Shown: piece by piece, positions 1-12,864 of the stretch
How the letters are laid out: every line of letters begins with the position of its first letter
Position numbering within the stretch: position 1 is the first letter of the stretch
Assembly (NCBI GenBank): GCA_023846275.1
Contig: CM043868.1
Location: 8,327,653 to 8,391,652 of the forward strand
From: Vanilla planifolia
Lineage: Eukaryota > Streptophyta > Magnoliopsida > Asparagales > Orchidaceae
DNA length: 64,000 nucleotides
Reading direction: 5' to 3'
Notes under the pieces: generated by a model
The model's database searches: none
Seen by the model: only the letters and a program-made list of their open reading frames with translations
Told to the model about the DNA's origin: nothing
Position numbers and translations under genes: made by a program

Positions 1-1130
1 CTCCTTTAACCTTCATCTACCTTTGTTCAAAGGGGAGTTTTATTTGAATTTGAAACCCCAATTGTGCATCTTTCTTGAATATGTGGATATTGACTTTAGT
101 GACTTTTTTGAAAACTCTTTTGAATTTTCAACTAAGAAGGTTGATCATTAGTTTATAAGAAAGTCTTTAAGTGAATTTTATCCCAATAGAAACATATTGA
201 TCAACATAATGTAAAGGTTTCAAATAACCTTCATTGTGGCCTTTTAGTCATAAAGTTTCGTAGGATGTGATTCTTAAAACCACCCATAATGTTTGGGTGA
301 TGCCAAAGGCTATTTATGAAGGAACCAATCAAGTGAAGGAGTTAAAAATTAAATTTGTTAATGCATGATTTTTTGAGTTTTTTTTTTGTTGATTGATGGA
401 GAGTCTTTTAAGAATATATTCATTTGATTTACTAATATTGTAAATGGACTTTTAGACCTTGAAAAGTATTCTTTAATAGTGAACATGTGAGGAAAGTACT
501 ATGGGTGCCCAAGGAGTTTTATTCCTTGGTGACAACTATTAAAGCTTCCAAGAAACTAGGCCATCTCACTTTAGATGAACAATTGGTAATATCACGACCA
601 ATTAGATTGAGATGGAAAGAAGAAGAAGAAGAGAGGAATCATAACCCAAGAAAAATATGGAAGGGACTTAGTATTGAGGGCTGTTAAACTTATTTTAAAA
701 GATGACTCATCATACAATAGTGACGTATATCTAAGAGTTTAACCAAAATATTTAGAAATATGATATAGCAAAATCTGAGAAGATAAAGATAATAAGACAT
801 AAGGACAAAGGCAAAAGAATTGTTAAGGTACACCATCATGAATGCTATAAATTAAGACCCTTTCACCCTAATTATCTAAAGTTAGCAAAGACGAGAAACA
901 AAAAAGTTTAAGGAATATAAGAAGAATAGAGCCATGGTAGTCACATGGAATGACTTGGATATATCATCAGTATCCTTAAGTAGTAGAGAGAATGAAGAAG
1001 AGCAAAAGTTGTTAAGTCTTATGACAAAACATGATTCATCATTCGAGAGTGAATAGAAAGTGGTTTGTCTCATGATAAATCATGAATCATCTTGGAGTGA
1101 AGAGCATAAGGTAAGTAGTCAATAGTGTAG
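1..1130 (+). pseudogene. Ty1/copia gag remnant (UBN2-type)
   Basis: Blocks typical of copia gag polyproteins appear in order across changing frames. A front block resembles the gag N-terminus, and EGTNQVKE-like wording is near 320-345. Near 487-600 there is RKVLWVPKEFYSLVTTI followed by LGHLTLDEQL, then a Glu-rich stretch. Later, MVVTWNDLDIS (about 930) matches the acidic segment before the zinc knuckle. Many stops interrupt the frame, and the left end runs off the window. No zinc knuckle, protease or pol follows before the LTR start at 2,036, so this copy is either internally deleted or from a non-autonomous element. Confidence 0.75.
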
Positions 1131-2022
1131 TGAATTAGAAAATAATTTACTTAAATTAATTACTACTTTTAAAGAGCTTTTTAAAAAATAAAAGAGTAAA
1201 AGATAAAGTATAATGAATATATTTGGCCTTTTAATGATTAAATGAGAAAAATGAAAAATACTTGCACGACCAAAATCTATTAGAGATGAGTTAGTCCAAT
1301 CTATCATTTTGAATGCAAAGGATAAAATTATTTTTAATCAAGTTAAAATGTTGCATTCAAATTATTTTGTATCCAATTACATGCCTATGAATGCTTCTTA
1401 TCATAATAATGAATTCATGCATGACCAAAATACTTATTACTGAATTATTTTTTATTTGTAATTATTACATGAAAAAAGCCATATTTCTATGAATTGTAGA
1501 AATAGGATTAATATAAATTCTAAGTACCTCTCATATGTTTGGATTAACAAAATAATAAAAATGTATCTAGCAATTAACAAATAATTGATTATAAGTTGGT
1601 TGAAGCCAAATTCATTTGATTTTCAAAACCAAATGCTTAAATGTTTAAGAATGTATACGTGCTTTATTTATGTGATTTAGAAAGGGGAGAAATCTATATG
1701 AAAGCATGTTGATTAATTTTATTTTTAATAAGTTTTAAACTTGATATTTCTTTTAAAAATGCCATATGCATAAAACTAGAGAGAGGAAACAATTGACTTT
1801 TGAACCTTTTTTATATAACAAAACATTAAATTTTCTTTTTGATGCATGAAAAAAAAAGAAGTAGATATGAAATGAAAAGTCTCATGTATCACTACGATTA
1901 GTTTAATATTAATTTAATTACATGTACTTAAGTGTAGCATAAATCTTGGGGGAGAATTAGTATTTTTACATATTCTTAATATTTTATCATTTCAATATTT
2001 TTTAATGGTTTTTTTTATCAAC

Positions 2023-2400
2023 AAAAGGGAGATATTGTTGAACCTTTGGTCTATCTATGATTGTTTAGTAACAACAAAACTATTCTTTTGAATTATTAAT
2101 GCTTTTGTTTTAAGTATTTTTAAATCTATATCTCAAGGTTAATCAAGTAAATAATTTGGAGAGCTTGGTCTTGAAGGGTTTAATTGGTGGTGTTTAGTGA
2201 AAATGTAGTAGGAACCAAACATAAAGATTAATACATGGCAAAGAAAATTTTGAGTTTTACTTATTGGTGCTTAGCTTATAAAAACCTATGACAATATTCT
2301 TACGAAACTAGGAATAATAGGTGGTGTTTTGAGTGTATGAGATAAAATTTTTTCAAGGCATCCTTCCCCTCATCTAGAGTAATTATGGTTCATATTTACA
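2023..2400 (+). mobile_element. Copia polypurine tract and start of 3' LTR
   Basis: The sequence AAAAGGGAGATATTGTTGAACC at 2,023 has the form of the copia polypurine tract joined to an LTR beginning TGTTGAACC (2,036). An upstream GGGGGAGAA at about 1,949 is the second purine block often seen in this group. The right end of the LTR is not resolved; 2,400 is arbitrary. It belongs with the gag remnant on its left. Confidence 0.6.
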
Positions 2401-5400
2401 TAAGGTTTTTTATCTATAAAAATGCTTTATTAGAGCCTAAAATTATGTCTAAGATATTTTGAATATAGAACCCTAAAAGTATTCAAAATTAATATAAACT
2501 ATGGTATGCTATCACTAACAAGTAATGTGATTAGTTACATATGATTGAATATGATTAAAAGTATCCTTCCCCTCATAGGTGAGGGAATGATAAGGGGAGT
2601 GATAATCAAGAAGTAGAGCTTTGCATATGATATGTAATTGTTATCATAAAGTACTATTATTATCTAGCATTTTTGGCCAATTTATTGCAAATTAGTTAAC
2701 CAAGTTACATCTTTTTCTTGGAAATTAAAAGTTGAAATCCTAAAATTGAAAGGTATAATTGAATGGTAAGTGCTAAGTTGCACCACATGAGCCTTGATAG
2801 GATTAAACTCAATGCTTTAAAAAAATGAGCTTGTAATTTTATTTATATTATTAATTTTATCCTTTATCCTTATTTTTATCTAACCATAAATGCATAATAA
2901 AGATATGGATAGGTTTTTTAAAAATTAGGAGTTACTTGGTAGATGAAGATAAGAGGATTAAAAAGGAAAACAATATGTGATACATATATGAATATCTTAA
3001 GAAACAATATATAAAAAGAATAAATATTAAAATATCTTTTAGTCATATCTTACTTAGATTCTAAATTTTAAGAGCTAGAGATATGATTGTCTAAAAGGGT
3101 CTAATTAGAAGAGGTTTAACTTAAATGGAAATATGGCTTAAATCGACCCAAGCTAGTTTTTCTTAAGCAAATCCTTAGATTAAGGAGGTATAGTTCATGT
3201 TATTTAAGCACTTAAGATATGCTTGTAAGAAAAACCTAGCCACAAAAGGGGATTTGGAGTGACCAATTAAGGTAATACCAAAGAGGAAAATTGAACAAAC
3301 TGTGAAAAAGAATAAGGAGAGTTCAAGTTTTGAAGCAAAAAAGGACCAAATTAAGGAGAAGTTTGCTACATAATTTTTGGTAAGATGACTCTTAAGTACG
3401 TGCAATAAATTTTTCATAATCTAAAGAAGAATTAAAGGGAATTATCTTGTTAAAATTGCATGTGATACCTTTAAAAAAAGATTTGGTTAAAAACTAGTTA
3501 ATTTTCTTCTATAAATCTTGTATAAAAATGAGGGAAACTCTAATACACATGACTAAAGGAAATTTTTATTAGCATATGAAGGTTATTTATCATTCCTTTC
3601 TTGTGCAATTTGGTTGAAGAAATAATGCAAGAATTCATGATATTAACTAAACCATGAATGTAAATGAAATTCATGTTCATATGCTTGCATGTGTAGCTTT
3701 GCTTATCAAAATAATAAGAAGATAGAGTTGGATGATTATTTATGGATGCCAACTATCTCACAACTAAGGAATTATCATAAAGTATACTAATGTTAGAGCC
3801 CTTTTCATAGTATAAATATATGTGTAATATGCATGGTTTAGTATGATTGATGTTAAAAATTATTAAACAATGAAAGAGAAAATTCTAATGTGTATGGCTT
3901 TCATATTATAGACATATTTGCTTTAATTTCTTATTATTTTTTTTACTAAATCTAAACTTCAAGCTTGTTGTAAATGCTTTTCCAAGAAGTAACTTGTAAG
4001 AAATAAAAAATCTTGGCCAAGCTAAAAAATAAATACTATTTCATTTCATAACATCATATGAAGGTGTATGTATGTTGTACAATTATGCATAAAAGTATGT
4101 CACATGTTATATAAATAATTTAAACCTTAGCCAAGAAGATGAATCATGATTTGAAACTTAGAAAAACTATTGTAGCCAAATAACCCTTTTCTTGGGTATG
4201 CTTAGAAAGCATGGATCCATGGTCTACTTAAGTTATAGGAGGCATGGGTTCAACCTTTAAGAGAACCTAAATGGTTTTTAAGATATATTTTGTTCTTATT
4301 TTTTAGTTGAAAATTTGTTGAGAGCTTAGTTTGGGGTCTTAGAAAAAGGTTAGGTTGGATAGAAATATGATTAGTAAGCATAGAGTTTGGTTATGGTTAG
4401 AAGTGCTAAGGCTAAGGTTATATTTGAAGGTCTTATGGATATCCCTACTATGGTTTAAAAAGGAGATTTGAAGTGCTTGAATACTGTTATGTAAGGTAAG
4501 TCTTTCCTTGGAATTAAGCTTAAAGGCTTTAGAATACTCTATATGAAATGACCCCTAATAGCGATCGTAATGATTAGTTAAGAAAGTATTATTAGTAAAC
4601 CTTTATGCACATCATAAATAAAGCTTTGGATTGTTAAGCTCTCGACCAAGACTATTAAAGAATGTAGAAGAGCTTGGAATAAGGCTTAGGAATGTGTTAG
4701 GTTCAGCCATGAAAATAATAAGGTAATGATGTTAGCTAAACTCTTGGGTTGATCAAGTTTTTTGGGTAAGACCATGAGTGACTCTATTTAAGCTTAGGAG
4801 AGGCCTTAGGATGGGTATCATGACTCAAGGTTATCTTAAAGATATAAAGATCATTGATGATATTTTTGTGAACTTAGACTTAATTATAATAGTCATTGAT
4901 TATATATGAAATGTAAGAATAAATGTTGAGCATTTGTGAACACAAGTTTTCTTACAAAAGCAAATTCTAAGATAAAGTTAGTGAAAGTATAAATATAAAA
5001 ACAATAGCTTAAGATATTCTAAGTAGTTAAATTAGGTTAATAAAAGCCCTAATACATTAGATGATATTCACCTAAAATAATTAAAAAAAGACTTAGGGTA
5101 AAAATTGTAAATTGATTTTATTATGGCATAAAGAATCTTAGGTAGTAGATTTAAGATTAAGGGAAACTCTTAACTTATTTAGTCATTGTTTATGATGAGA
5201 ATTTCTTACATGTTAAATTTTGAACTAAGTAAATCTAATTAACACTAGATAGTGATGGATTAAAGTTAAGAAGATGTTATAAGTTAAGGTTATGATTTTA
5301 ATCAGATTAGGATCAGATGTAGTAGACCTTAGATTATACATGCTCACTGAAGAGATAGGTAGGTGAGCTACTCTACTTTCCTAGTTTAGAGATAGTTACA

Positions 5401-8400
5401 CAGGGCTACTTGAGCTTATAAGAGGAGTGTCATATCACATTATAAAAATCATTAAGATTTGCTAGAAGCCAAATTAAAATAATCCTTGGAGAGAATAGTT
5501 ACAGATTTAGTCTCATAAGATGAAACACATGATGTGTTATATTATAAAAAAGAGTATATGTGATTATTAAGGAGTCTTAAACCCTACAAGGTTGGCCTTT
5601 ATGATCAACATTACCTTGTGGAGTGCAAGATTATGTGATGTAATATGAGTGTCAAGTCTTATCATAATTCTCTTGGATAAAAAAGTGTATTAGATTAGAA
5701 AATGATACTAAGCATTTAGATAATCACATTATAAGAATATATGTCAATTTAGTTGATAAATGATGATGTCTTTATAGTGGTTAAAAATAAATGTCATTCA
5801 TTTATATGATTTACTTAGTTATTATATAGATACTTCTTGGATATTACATATCCATTTTAAAATATGACTTAAGAATTCTTTATTGAGCCTCCCAATTTAG
5901 TCCTTTTATATTTTGATAGAGCTAGAGAGCTAGGAGTTAAGTAAGTGTCAAGTTAGAGATTATTAGAGTTAGTGTACTAATTGGATGATTCATCTTTTTT
6001 ACATATTACTATCAAGATAATAGAGTTGTTATTTTATATGCCATCAATTATATTTTTTATTAGACATTAGACTATTATGATAATCTTGGTAATTATTTAT
6101 CATACTTCTTTATTAAACTTTGGCAATTATTTATGGTATTTCTTTAGATTAGATTTGGATTAAGAAGTTTATTGATTTTGTGGATATTTACTTATGCTTT
6201 GGATTTTTGGATGATGGAAATTGTTGGATTCTTAGTATGTTAGCATTTTTGCATATTGCTTTATTGTAAATTGTAAGCACATTTTAATATTATGATAATC
6301 AGATTTTTGTTACACTCGTGATTTGAAAAAAAAAGTGGGTGTGATAATTACATTTAGTTAATCTATCTTAGTACGTAAGGGGTTGAATAGTACATTGAAT
6401 GTAATACCTAAAGTTCAATGATTAGTATAATACATTAATATTTAACATATCATATATTTAACTTATTTGGATTTATGTATTATAACAAAGTTATGAGTCT
6501 AGGGATTAAATATGGAACATAAATATTTTATGCATGCTTCATATACTACATTTAGATGTTATGTATAATATGGTCATTAAAAAGCAAGGTACAATTAGTT
6601 TATTTCTATGAGTAATGATCAATTTAACTAAAATCTAAAATATTCTAATATAGACATTAATGAGTCATTAAGGTGTATGATGCCATTAGAACCATCTAAA
6701 AAGTTATAAAATGAGTCCAAACAAAGCGCAAAAGGTCATGAATAATTTACAAATCAATTAACAACTTTTCTTTTCTTCTTAAAAAATATTATTAAGAAGT
6801 TATGAGAAAAGCTAGATTGCAATAATAGAGAAGATCTTCATCTTTTTAAGGCCTTCCTACAAATAATTACTTTTAGTTAAGTTAAAAATCATTTCTAAAT
6901 TATTTTCTATCAATTTAGTGTGTCTCTTGATCTTATTATTGTGTTGTAAAACTATGTATTTGTGAGCTTTACTTTGCAACTTTTACCCAATTATGGGACT
7001 TTATTTATGTTTTCTTAATTGAAATTTTTATAAACCTTTTTGGGTCCTTTAACTCAATGGTATAGGGTCTGACCTAATGTTTAAGCTTATCTAGGTTAGT
7101 GGTTTGTAAAGTTCCTAGCTTGGTGTTTGTAAGCTCATTTTGATAAATGTTTGGGGTTTTTGCTTACACTTATGAAAGGTGTTTATTAGTGTTTTCATAG
7201 CCTTTTGATCAGGGTAAATGTAGATTTAATTTGGATCAAATCTCTTAAAAATCTCTTGTGGTTTTACATTATATTATTTCTCAAATAAAATGATTTCAAA
7301 GTTAATAAGAGTTTTAAAATAAGAATCCAAGAGCAATTGTATTGAAGTATTGATAAAGACTTTCACTATTTACTATGTTCTTAAGATCAGAATGTTTACA
7401 ATTCATTACCCTTCTAATGAGACAACTAGCTTCGATTTTCCAACAATGGTCATAGTAAACCTCTTCATGGCATTATCACTGATCATGATCATATTACATC
7501 TCATCATGGTACCTCACCATTTAAGGCTATATTACCTTATTAAACACATAAAATTACCCTTTTATGTTCCTTTAAATCGACATAGATGCAACATTTAGGT
7601 AATTAAATATGTAGACAATATTAAAAAGCACAAACTCACCAATTTAATTATTAGAGATTTGAGTATTTAGTTCCTCTTTGTTTATCTCATTCTCCTTCTG
7701 TAGTTATACATAGAGAATACATTGAATTTCCATATATTTATAATTGACATGTTTTATTATATTTCTTACATTATTAAAGCCTTAAGGAACTCATCAAACC
7801 TAAATAGATTCACCTTGGTTAGACCATTTATGAGCACCAACAAAACATCTAGTCTTTATTAGATATTTCAATGTGCATTTGATGTATTATTTAATCACTC
7901 CAAAGTCTCTATCAGATCATTAGTCATCTTCTATTGATTTATTAGACGATCACCAAATGTTTGGGGCTCAAACTTTGATCTCTTTTGGTGCTTCTAGGTT
8001 CTCATTAAACTAGCTGATCATCTCATCATATCATCTAATATTCCAAAGTATTATTTATGATATGTCTACATTGCATAGACCGTACACTACTCTATTAGAC
8101 AATCCAATCATCCCTTATAAAGCCATCAGATCACCCATTAGATGACAAATAGTTTATCCAATGAACATTTTATATAGACTATCCTTCTTCCCTAGTTGAT
8201 AAAAATCATTTCTTATATATCCATCTACAAAGAACTATCATAACTTTAATGACTTAAAAGTTCTTCCTTTAAAAATTAGTAAGAACTTAAGACTTGAGAG
8301 AGGAATAAGAAATAATGATCAACTTAAACTCATTAAGCTCAACTACCTACCTTTGAAGCCTACTAGAGACCTCTATTGAGTGAAGGATGCACTTCAGTGG

Positions 8401-9099
8401 ACTACTAATGGCAACATTAATCAGTTAGTATGGAATTACTAATTCAATAGTGAGCTAAAAATTAATAGAATTTGATACAGATTTTTGAGAGGTTAGTATC
8501 TTAATTCTACATTTTTCATAATGTAGGGGACAAAATAAATGGAGCACTAAAAACCATTATCTTTTCAAGTTAAAATAAAGCTTAGTTCTACACTTATGAA
8601 AGCAAGATAGAAAAATAGATGTTACATTAAGATTGGATTACTTAAGTTAAGAGACACAAATATTGTTTATGATCATGAAAGTCTTACTTAAAGTTTCAAT
8701 CCATTGAATTTTATACTTGTTATACAATAACTTGAAGAAAGGTTGAGCTTATGAATTAGACTTGGAGATAAAGTATTTAAGTCTTACAATTTGCTTATTG
8801 AGACATTGAAAGTCTAAATGAGTCTTTAAGAAAGACATGTTTATCAAATCTTTCACTTTGCCTAGGTTTGTTAAGATTGTATCTTTTAAGACCATGAAGC
8901 TAGAAATTTTGTGATATATTGGTTTCACTATGTTAGGTATTATCTCTTATGGTTGTCCCATCCTTTTCTAAGTATGTTTTTTTTATTCAAAAGGCATGTT
9001 AACAGTTTAAGATTGACATTTCATATAAATATCAGAATCACTTTGTCAATAGTCAATTTGAAATAATTCATCTTTATACCCCTCCACCAAGAAACTTAC
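2401..9099. other. AT-rich degraded repeat DNA, no gene recognised
   Basis: Only short ORFs full of common AT-rich codons occur. Stop density is high in all frames. A run ending GTGGGTGTGATAAT near 6,340 looks like an LTR terminus and may close a Tekay-type LTR, but I could not pair it with a start. The stretch from about 8,400 to 9,100 may carry the RNase H part of the minus-strand element to its right, too decayed to assign. Confidence 0.5.
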
Positions 9100-10930
9100 T
9101 AGAGCTGCTTCTTTTCTAATAGTTTTCCTATTAGGAAATTGCTCTACATTCACTTCTCACCTTTTTTTGGTCCAAAGTATCACAAACATACCAAAAAAAG
9201 TGCCAAAGGTACACTTCAAAGGATTTAGCATTATGTTGTATTTCTACAAATCTTGAAGGTTTCTTTAAGATCTTATAGATGAGTTTTGAAAGATTTTTTA
9301 TTTAATAAGAGATTCTTTACATAAGCCTTAAGATTTCTTCCTCTTTAACTCTAGAAAATAATATTGAACATCCTTTGATAAATTGCTTTAGAATTCATTA
9401 GATCAAAGACATGATTGTAGAATAAAAAGTTGAAAATCAAATATGAAAGAAATTATCTTCTTATCATCATCAACCATTTTAATATAATGATAACGAAAGA
9501 AAGCATCCAAGAAGAAGTTGAAACAAGTGAAGCCTACAATTTAATTCATAAGATCAACAACTAGAGAAAGAGTATATAAGTTCTTTGGATTGTTTCAATT
9601 AAGATTTGTATTGCTTATGTGTCACCTTCGATTGCTTTTCATGACAAGAACGATGTTGGCAAGCTAATCTAGGTAGTTATAGTGAATAAAATTGCTTCCA
9701 ACTACATTAAAACTACTTTAATAGTAGTCTACTTTTCAACACTAAAAATATACTTCTTTTTCTTCATAGTTGGATTCTCAAGATTTATTTTAAGAAAATG
9801 GTGCAAAATTGAGTGGTCAATCCCATCTCAAAGGGTACTTAAGAAGAGAAAAAACTCAAGCAAAAATCTAAGGTGGTTATTTTTCATTTTCATAAGAACA
9901 TAAGTGGTATTTAGAGTTTTATAGGACCAATAAAATTAAGAGGAAATGAGATAAAAGAAGGGATAAATTTTATTGGAGCTAAATCGGATAGTTCAATGGT
10001 TGAAGTTCTAGGCTTGAGAGTGTTTTTCATCATGTTCAAGTAAAGCTTTCTTAGCTGTTAAAAAGGTCCTTCTTGAACAACATCCATTAAAAAGTTGAAT
10101 TTTATGAACATATGAGTTGAATAATTACAAATTTATTCATCATGGTTTGACTAAGAATGACATTGTAAAGGATGAAGCAATTACTACCAATAAGTTTTTT
10201 ACAAGCATCAGTAAGTCAAACTTGTTCCCCAATGTCGATGGCAAAGTGATTACTCCTTTTTGTTTTGTTGTATCTCTTGGGAGGCTTACAAGAGAACCAA
10301 TTATGGGCAATAAGAAGCTTCAATAGATGCCAATTTTGTCGAGGGCATTGATGAATATAAAATTAGAAGAGTTGTTAATGTTAATGAGCATGCAATAAAC
10401 CTCCATGTTTGCAATTAATATAAAGATGACTGTGGTCTTAATATAAGGGTTACCAAATAATGGTGGATTTTCATTTTTGTGGTGGAAATCAAAGTTTGAT
10501 TAGCTCTCTAATGGTCACGTTGGCTACTAAGAATTTCTTAAAGAGCATCAAGGTTTACTTATGAAAGTTGGATTTTTTTTCTCTCTTAATATAAAGTAAA
10601 TTACTTTTATTGGAGCCTCACCCATATCTCTAAACATTAATGGAAGGATTTGGTTGTCAAAGATTTCTTGAGAAGGAGCAAGACTCGATAACTTTTCACT
10701 AGGAGTAATAGAAGATTTTGGCTTTTTTGTTGTTACGTACCCTTGAAGTTGGCCTTCTTTTAACAACAGCCCAATAGGGATTTTTAGCACTTTGTATTTA
10801 GAGGTGGTATGATTGTGATCCTCAGGGAATTTATAAAACTTGGATTTATCTCTTTTATTCCCTAAGAGGTCCTTGGCTTCTAAAGTAAGCCTTCTTACTT
10901 GATTGCAACTAATAGCTCATCTTGGGAAGT
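9100..10930 (-). pseudogene. Ty3/gypsy Tat/Ogre-type gag-protease-RT remnant
   Basis: Reading the minus strand from high to low coordinates gives the usual gag-PR-RT order. The gag end with KSKFYKFPEDHNHTT (about 10,810-10,855) matches the CxFHxDHGHxTE zinc-knuckle block of Tat/Athila elements, with its Cys and first His lost. A retropepsin region follows (about 10,500-10,150), including GVITLPSTLG. Then RT: DGIDHSILHH (about 9,800-9,830), LANIVLVMKSN (9,663-9,631), KAIYQRMFNI (about 9,363-9,390) and SFKTHL/DLKETFKIC (about 9,245-9,300). Stops and frameshifts are frequent. LTRs were not located. An 80-residue open frame at 10,548-10,790 is part of this gag, not a separate gene. Confidence 0.8.
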
Positions 10931-12540
10931 ATTTAATGAAGTAATAAATAATAAGATAATTAGAACTTTAAAAGTAATCCATATGGAAGTAATGCATCTT
11001 GCTTTCATTGATCCATAAGGGAAAAATTAAGTCTTAAATTTACTAACCATCACCACAACATAATAAATTTATAAAAGACAAAAATGATAACAACTAATCC
11101 AAAATCTTAATAAAATTTAATCCAACCTTCAACTTGAAACAATGAAAAATCAAAATTTAAAAATTCTTGATCTATTGAATTTGGGATTAACCATGACTCA
11201 TCTCAAAGTATTGATATAGATAGAAATATCTCTTATAGATATCTTGAATTTTATGGTAGCATCTAAAAAGCATAGTAAGAACCATGAACAACCTATGACT
11301 CAATGACCATTTAAGTCACATGAATTTAATAAAAAAGTGAAAAAGAGCCTCTTTATTAATTTGAACTATAAGCCTTTAAAATAAACCAAGAACAAGTTTT
11401 GAGCCTCGTGTAGATGCGCTAGACCATGTAATTATCAAGATTCATAATGTGCGCTATATCAAATTTTTCTTGTTTGAGAATTGTTATATTGTTTGTTGGC
11501 TTCATAAATGGTGTCATGTGGTACACATCAATGAACAATCCAACTTTGGATCTTTTGTATTTATATTAGATACCTAGATGTCCTTATAGCATACCCTCTA
11601 TAATGATGTATAGTAAAAAAGAAAGCAACACATTTGTAAAGTAGATGATCATGATTATAAATCAACAAATGGTATACATGTTTATAAATCATGATCAATA
11701 AATCAACAAAAATTAATTGAGATCACACGATATTGTTTAAATTCATCATGACTATTTATAATCTTTGAATTATAGTTTTTAATAGAAAAAATATATTTAC
11801 AAAATAAAAAAATTAAAATAAATTGTTAGCATTAAATTTTAATTTTATTTCTATTTTTCAAAATAAAAATTTCATCAATAATTTAATTTTGATTATAAAT
11901 CAACAAACGTATAATATATTTAAAGTTTTATTTTAAATATATATCAAAAATATGATTAAATTTTTATTTTAAACTTAAAATCACAAAAATCTTTGCAATT
12001 TTTTTTAATTTAAATTAACAAAAAATTTTCGATTTATTAAATTAAAATTTTAAATAAAAAATATTTGTATAATGTCTTACTTTGATTCAAATTTTAAACT
12101 ATTTTAAATTATAAAACTCTTTCAAAATATGAAAATAGAACTAAAAAACATTTATTATCGATAAATTAACAAGTTTAATTAATTTTCAATGATACAGTAT
12201 TTTTATTAACAATCTTTAAATTGTTAATTTTACATTATTATTAATTTAAAACTAATGTCAATTAAAGTTAAATAATAAATATTTTATTATTAATATTTTT
12301 TAAATTATAGCTGAACAGTTTAAAAATGTATGTCTAGAATTCTTTATCAATTAAGCAGAACTATTATATAAATATATTTATGAAAAAAACCAGTAAAAAA
12401 TCAAAATGAAAATCTACATCAGAGATTTCAATTGTTTATAACAGCTTAATTCAGGCTAAGTTATGTTGACTTAAATTGATTTTTGTAATCTATCCGCTCA
12501 ACTGTGACAAATAATAATTCTGCTATTAAAAATTATATTG
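10931..12540. other. Very AT-rich DNA between gypsy remnant and CLV1-like gene
   Basis: From about 11,700 to 12,400 the sequence is almost only A and T, with many short A and T runs. No coding block, LTR terminus or RNA gene is recognisable. The left part may include the 5' gag of the neighbouring gypsy remnant. Confidence 0.5.
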
Positions 12541-12547
12541 TTTTTAG

Positions 12548-12553
12548 TTTATT
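12548..12553 (-). terminator. Candidate polyadenylation signal AATAAA
   Basis: The gene strand carries AATAAA here, 312 bases after the stop codon, at the edge where the GC-rich island gives way to AT-rich DNA. Such hexamers are common by chance in AT-rich sequence, so the assignment rests on position. Confidence 0.25.
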
Positions 12554-12864
12554 TAAATTTAAAAGGACTTTTTTTTAAAGGATTTGCCAAACATACTCGG
12601 CAATGAGTTGAATCTCATCCGAAATACGCCCCATTTCTCGTCCAGAAAACTCCATCAGTATCGGCCATTAATACAATAAGATAGTACTGAAACTCCACCA
12701 CACCCGCCAAGTATACAACATTCCCAGCACCTTAGAACCACATCACATAGCAACTTCTACAAAAGGAAAAAGCAAATCCATAAACCATGCATGCAAATTG
12801 CCAATTGCAGACCCCACGAGCAATCGACATATACAAAAAAGATAAAAGCGCAACAACGTAGGTC

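Noticed and set aside
4546..6352. A Tekay-type LTR from TGAAATGACCCC (4,547) to GTGTGATAAT (6,352)
   Set aside because: Both ends are weak matches, no copy elsewhere in the window aligns, and no internal region adjoins it.
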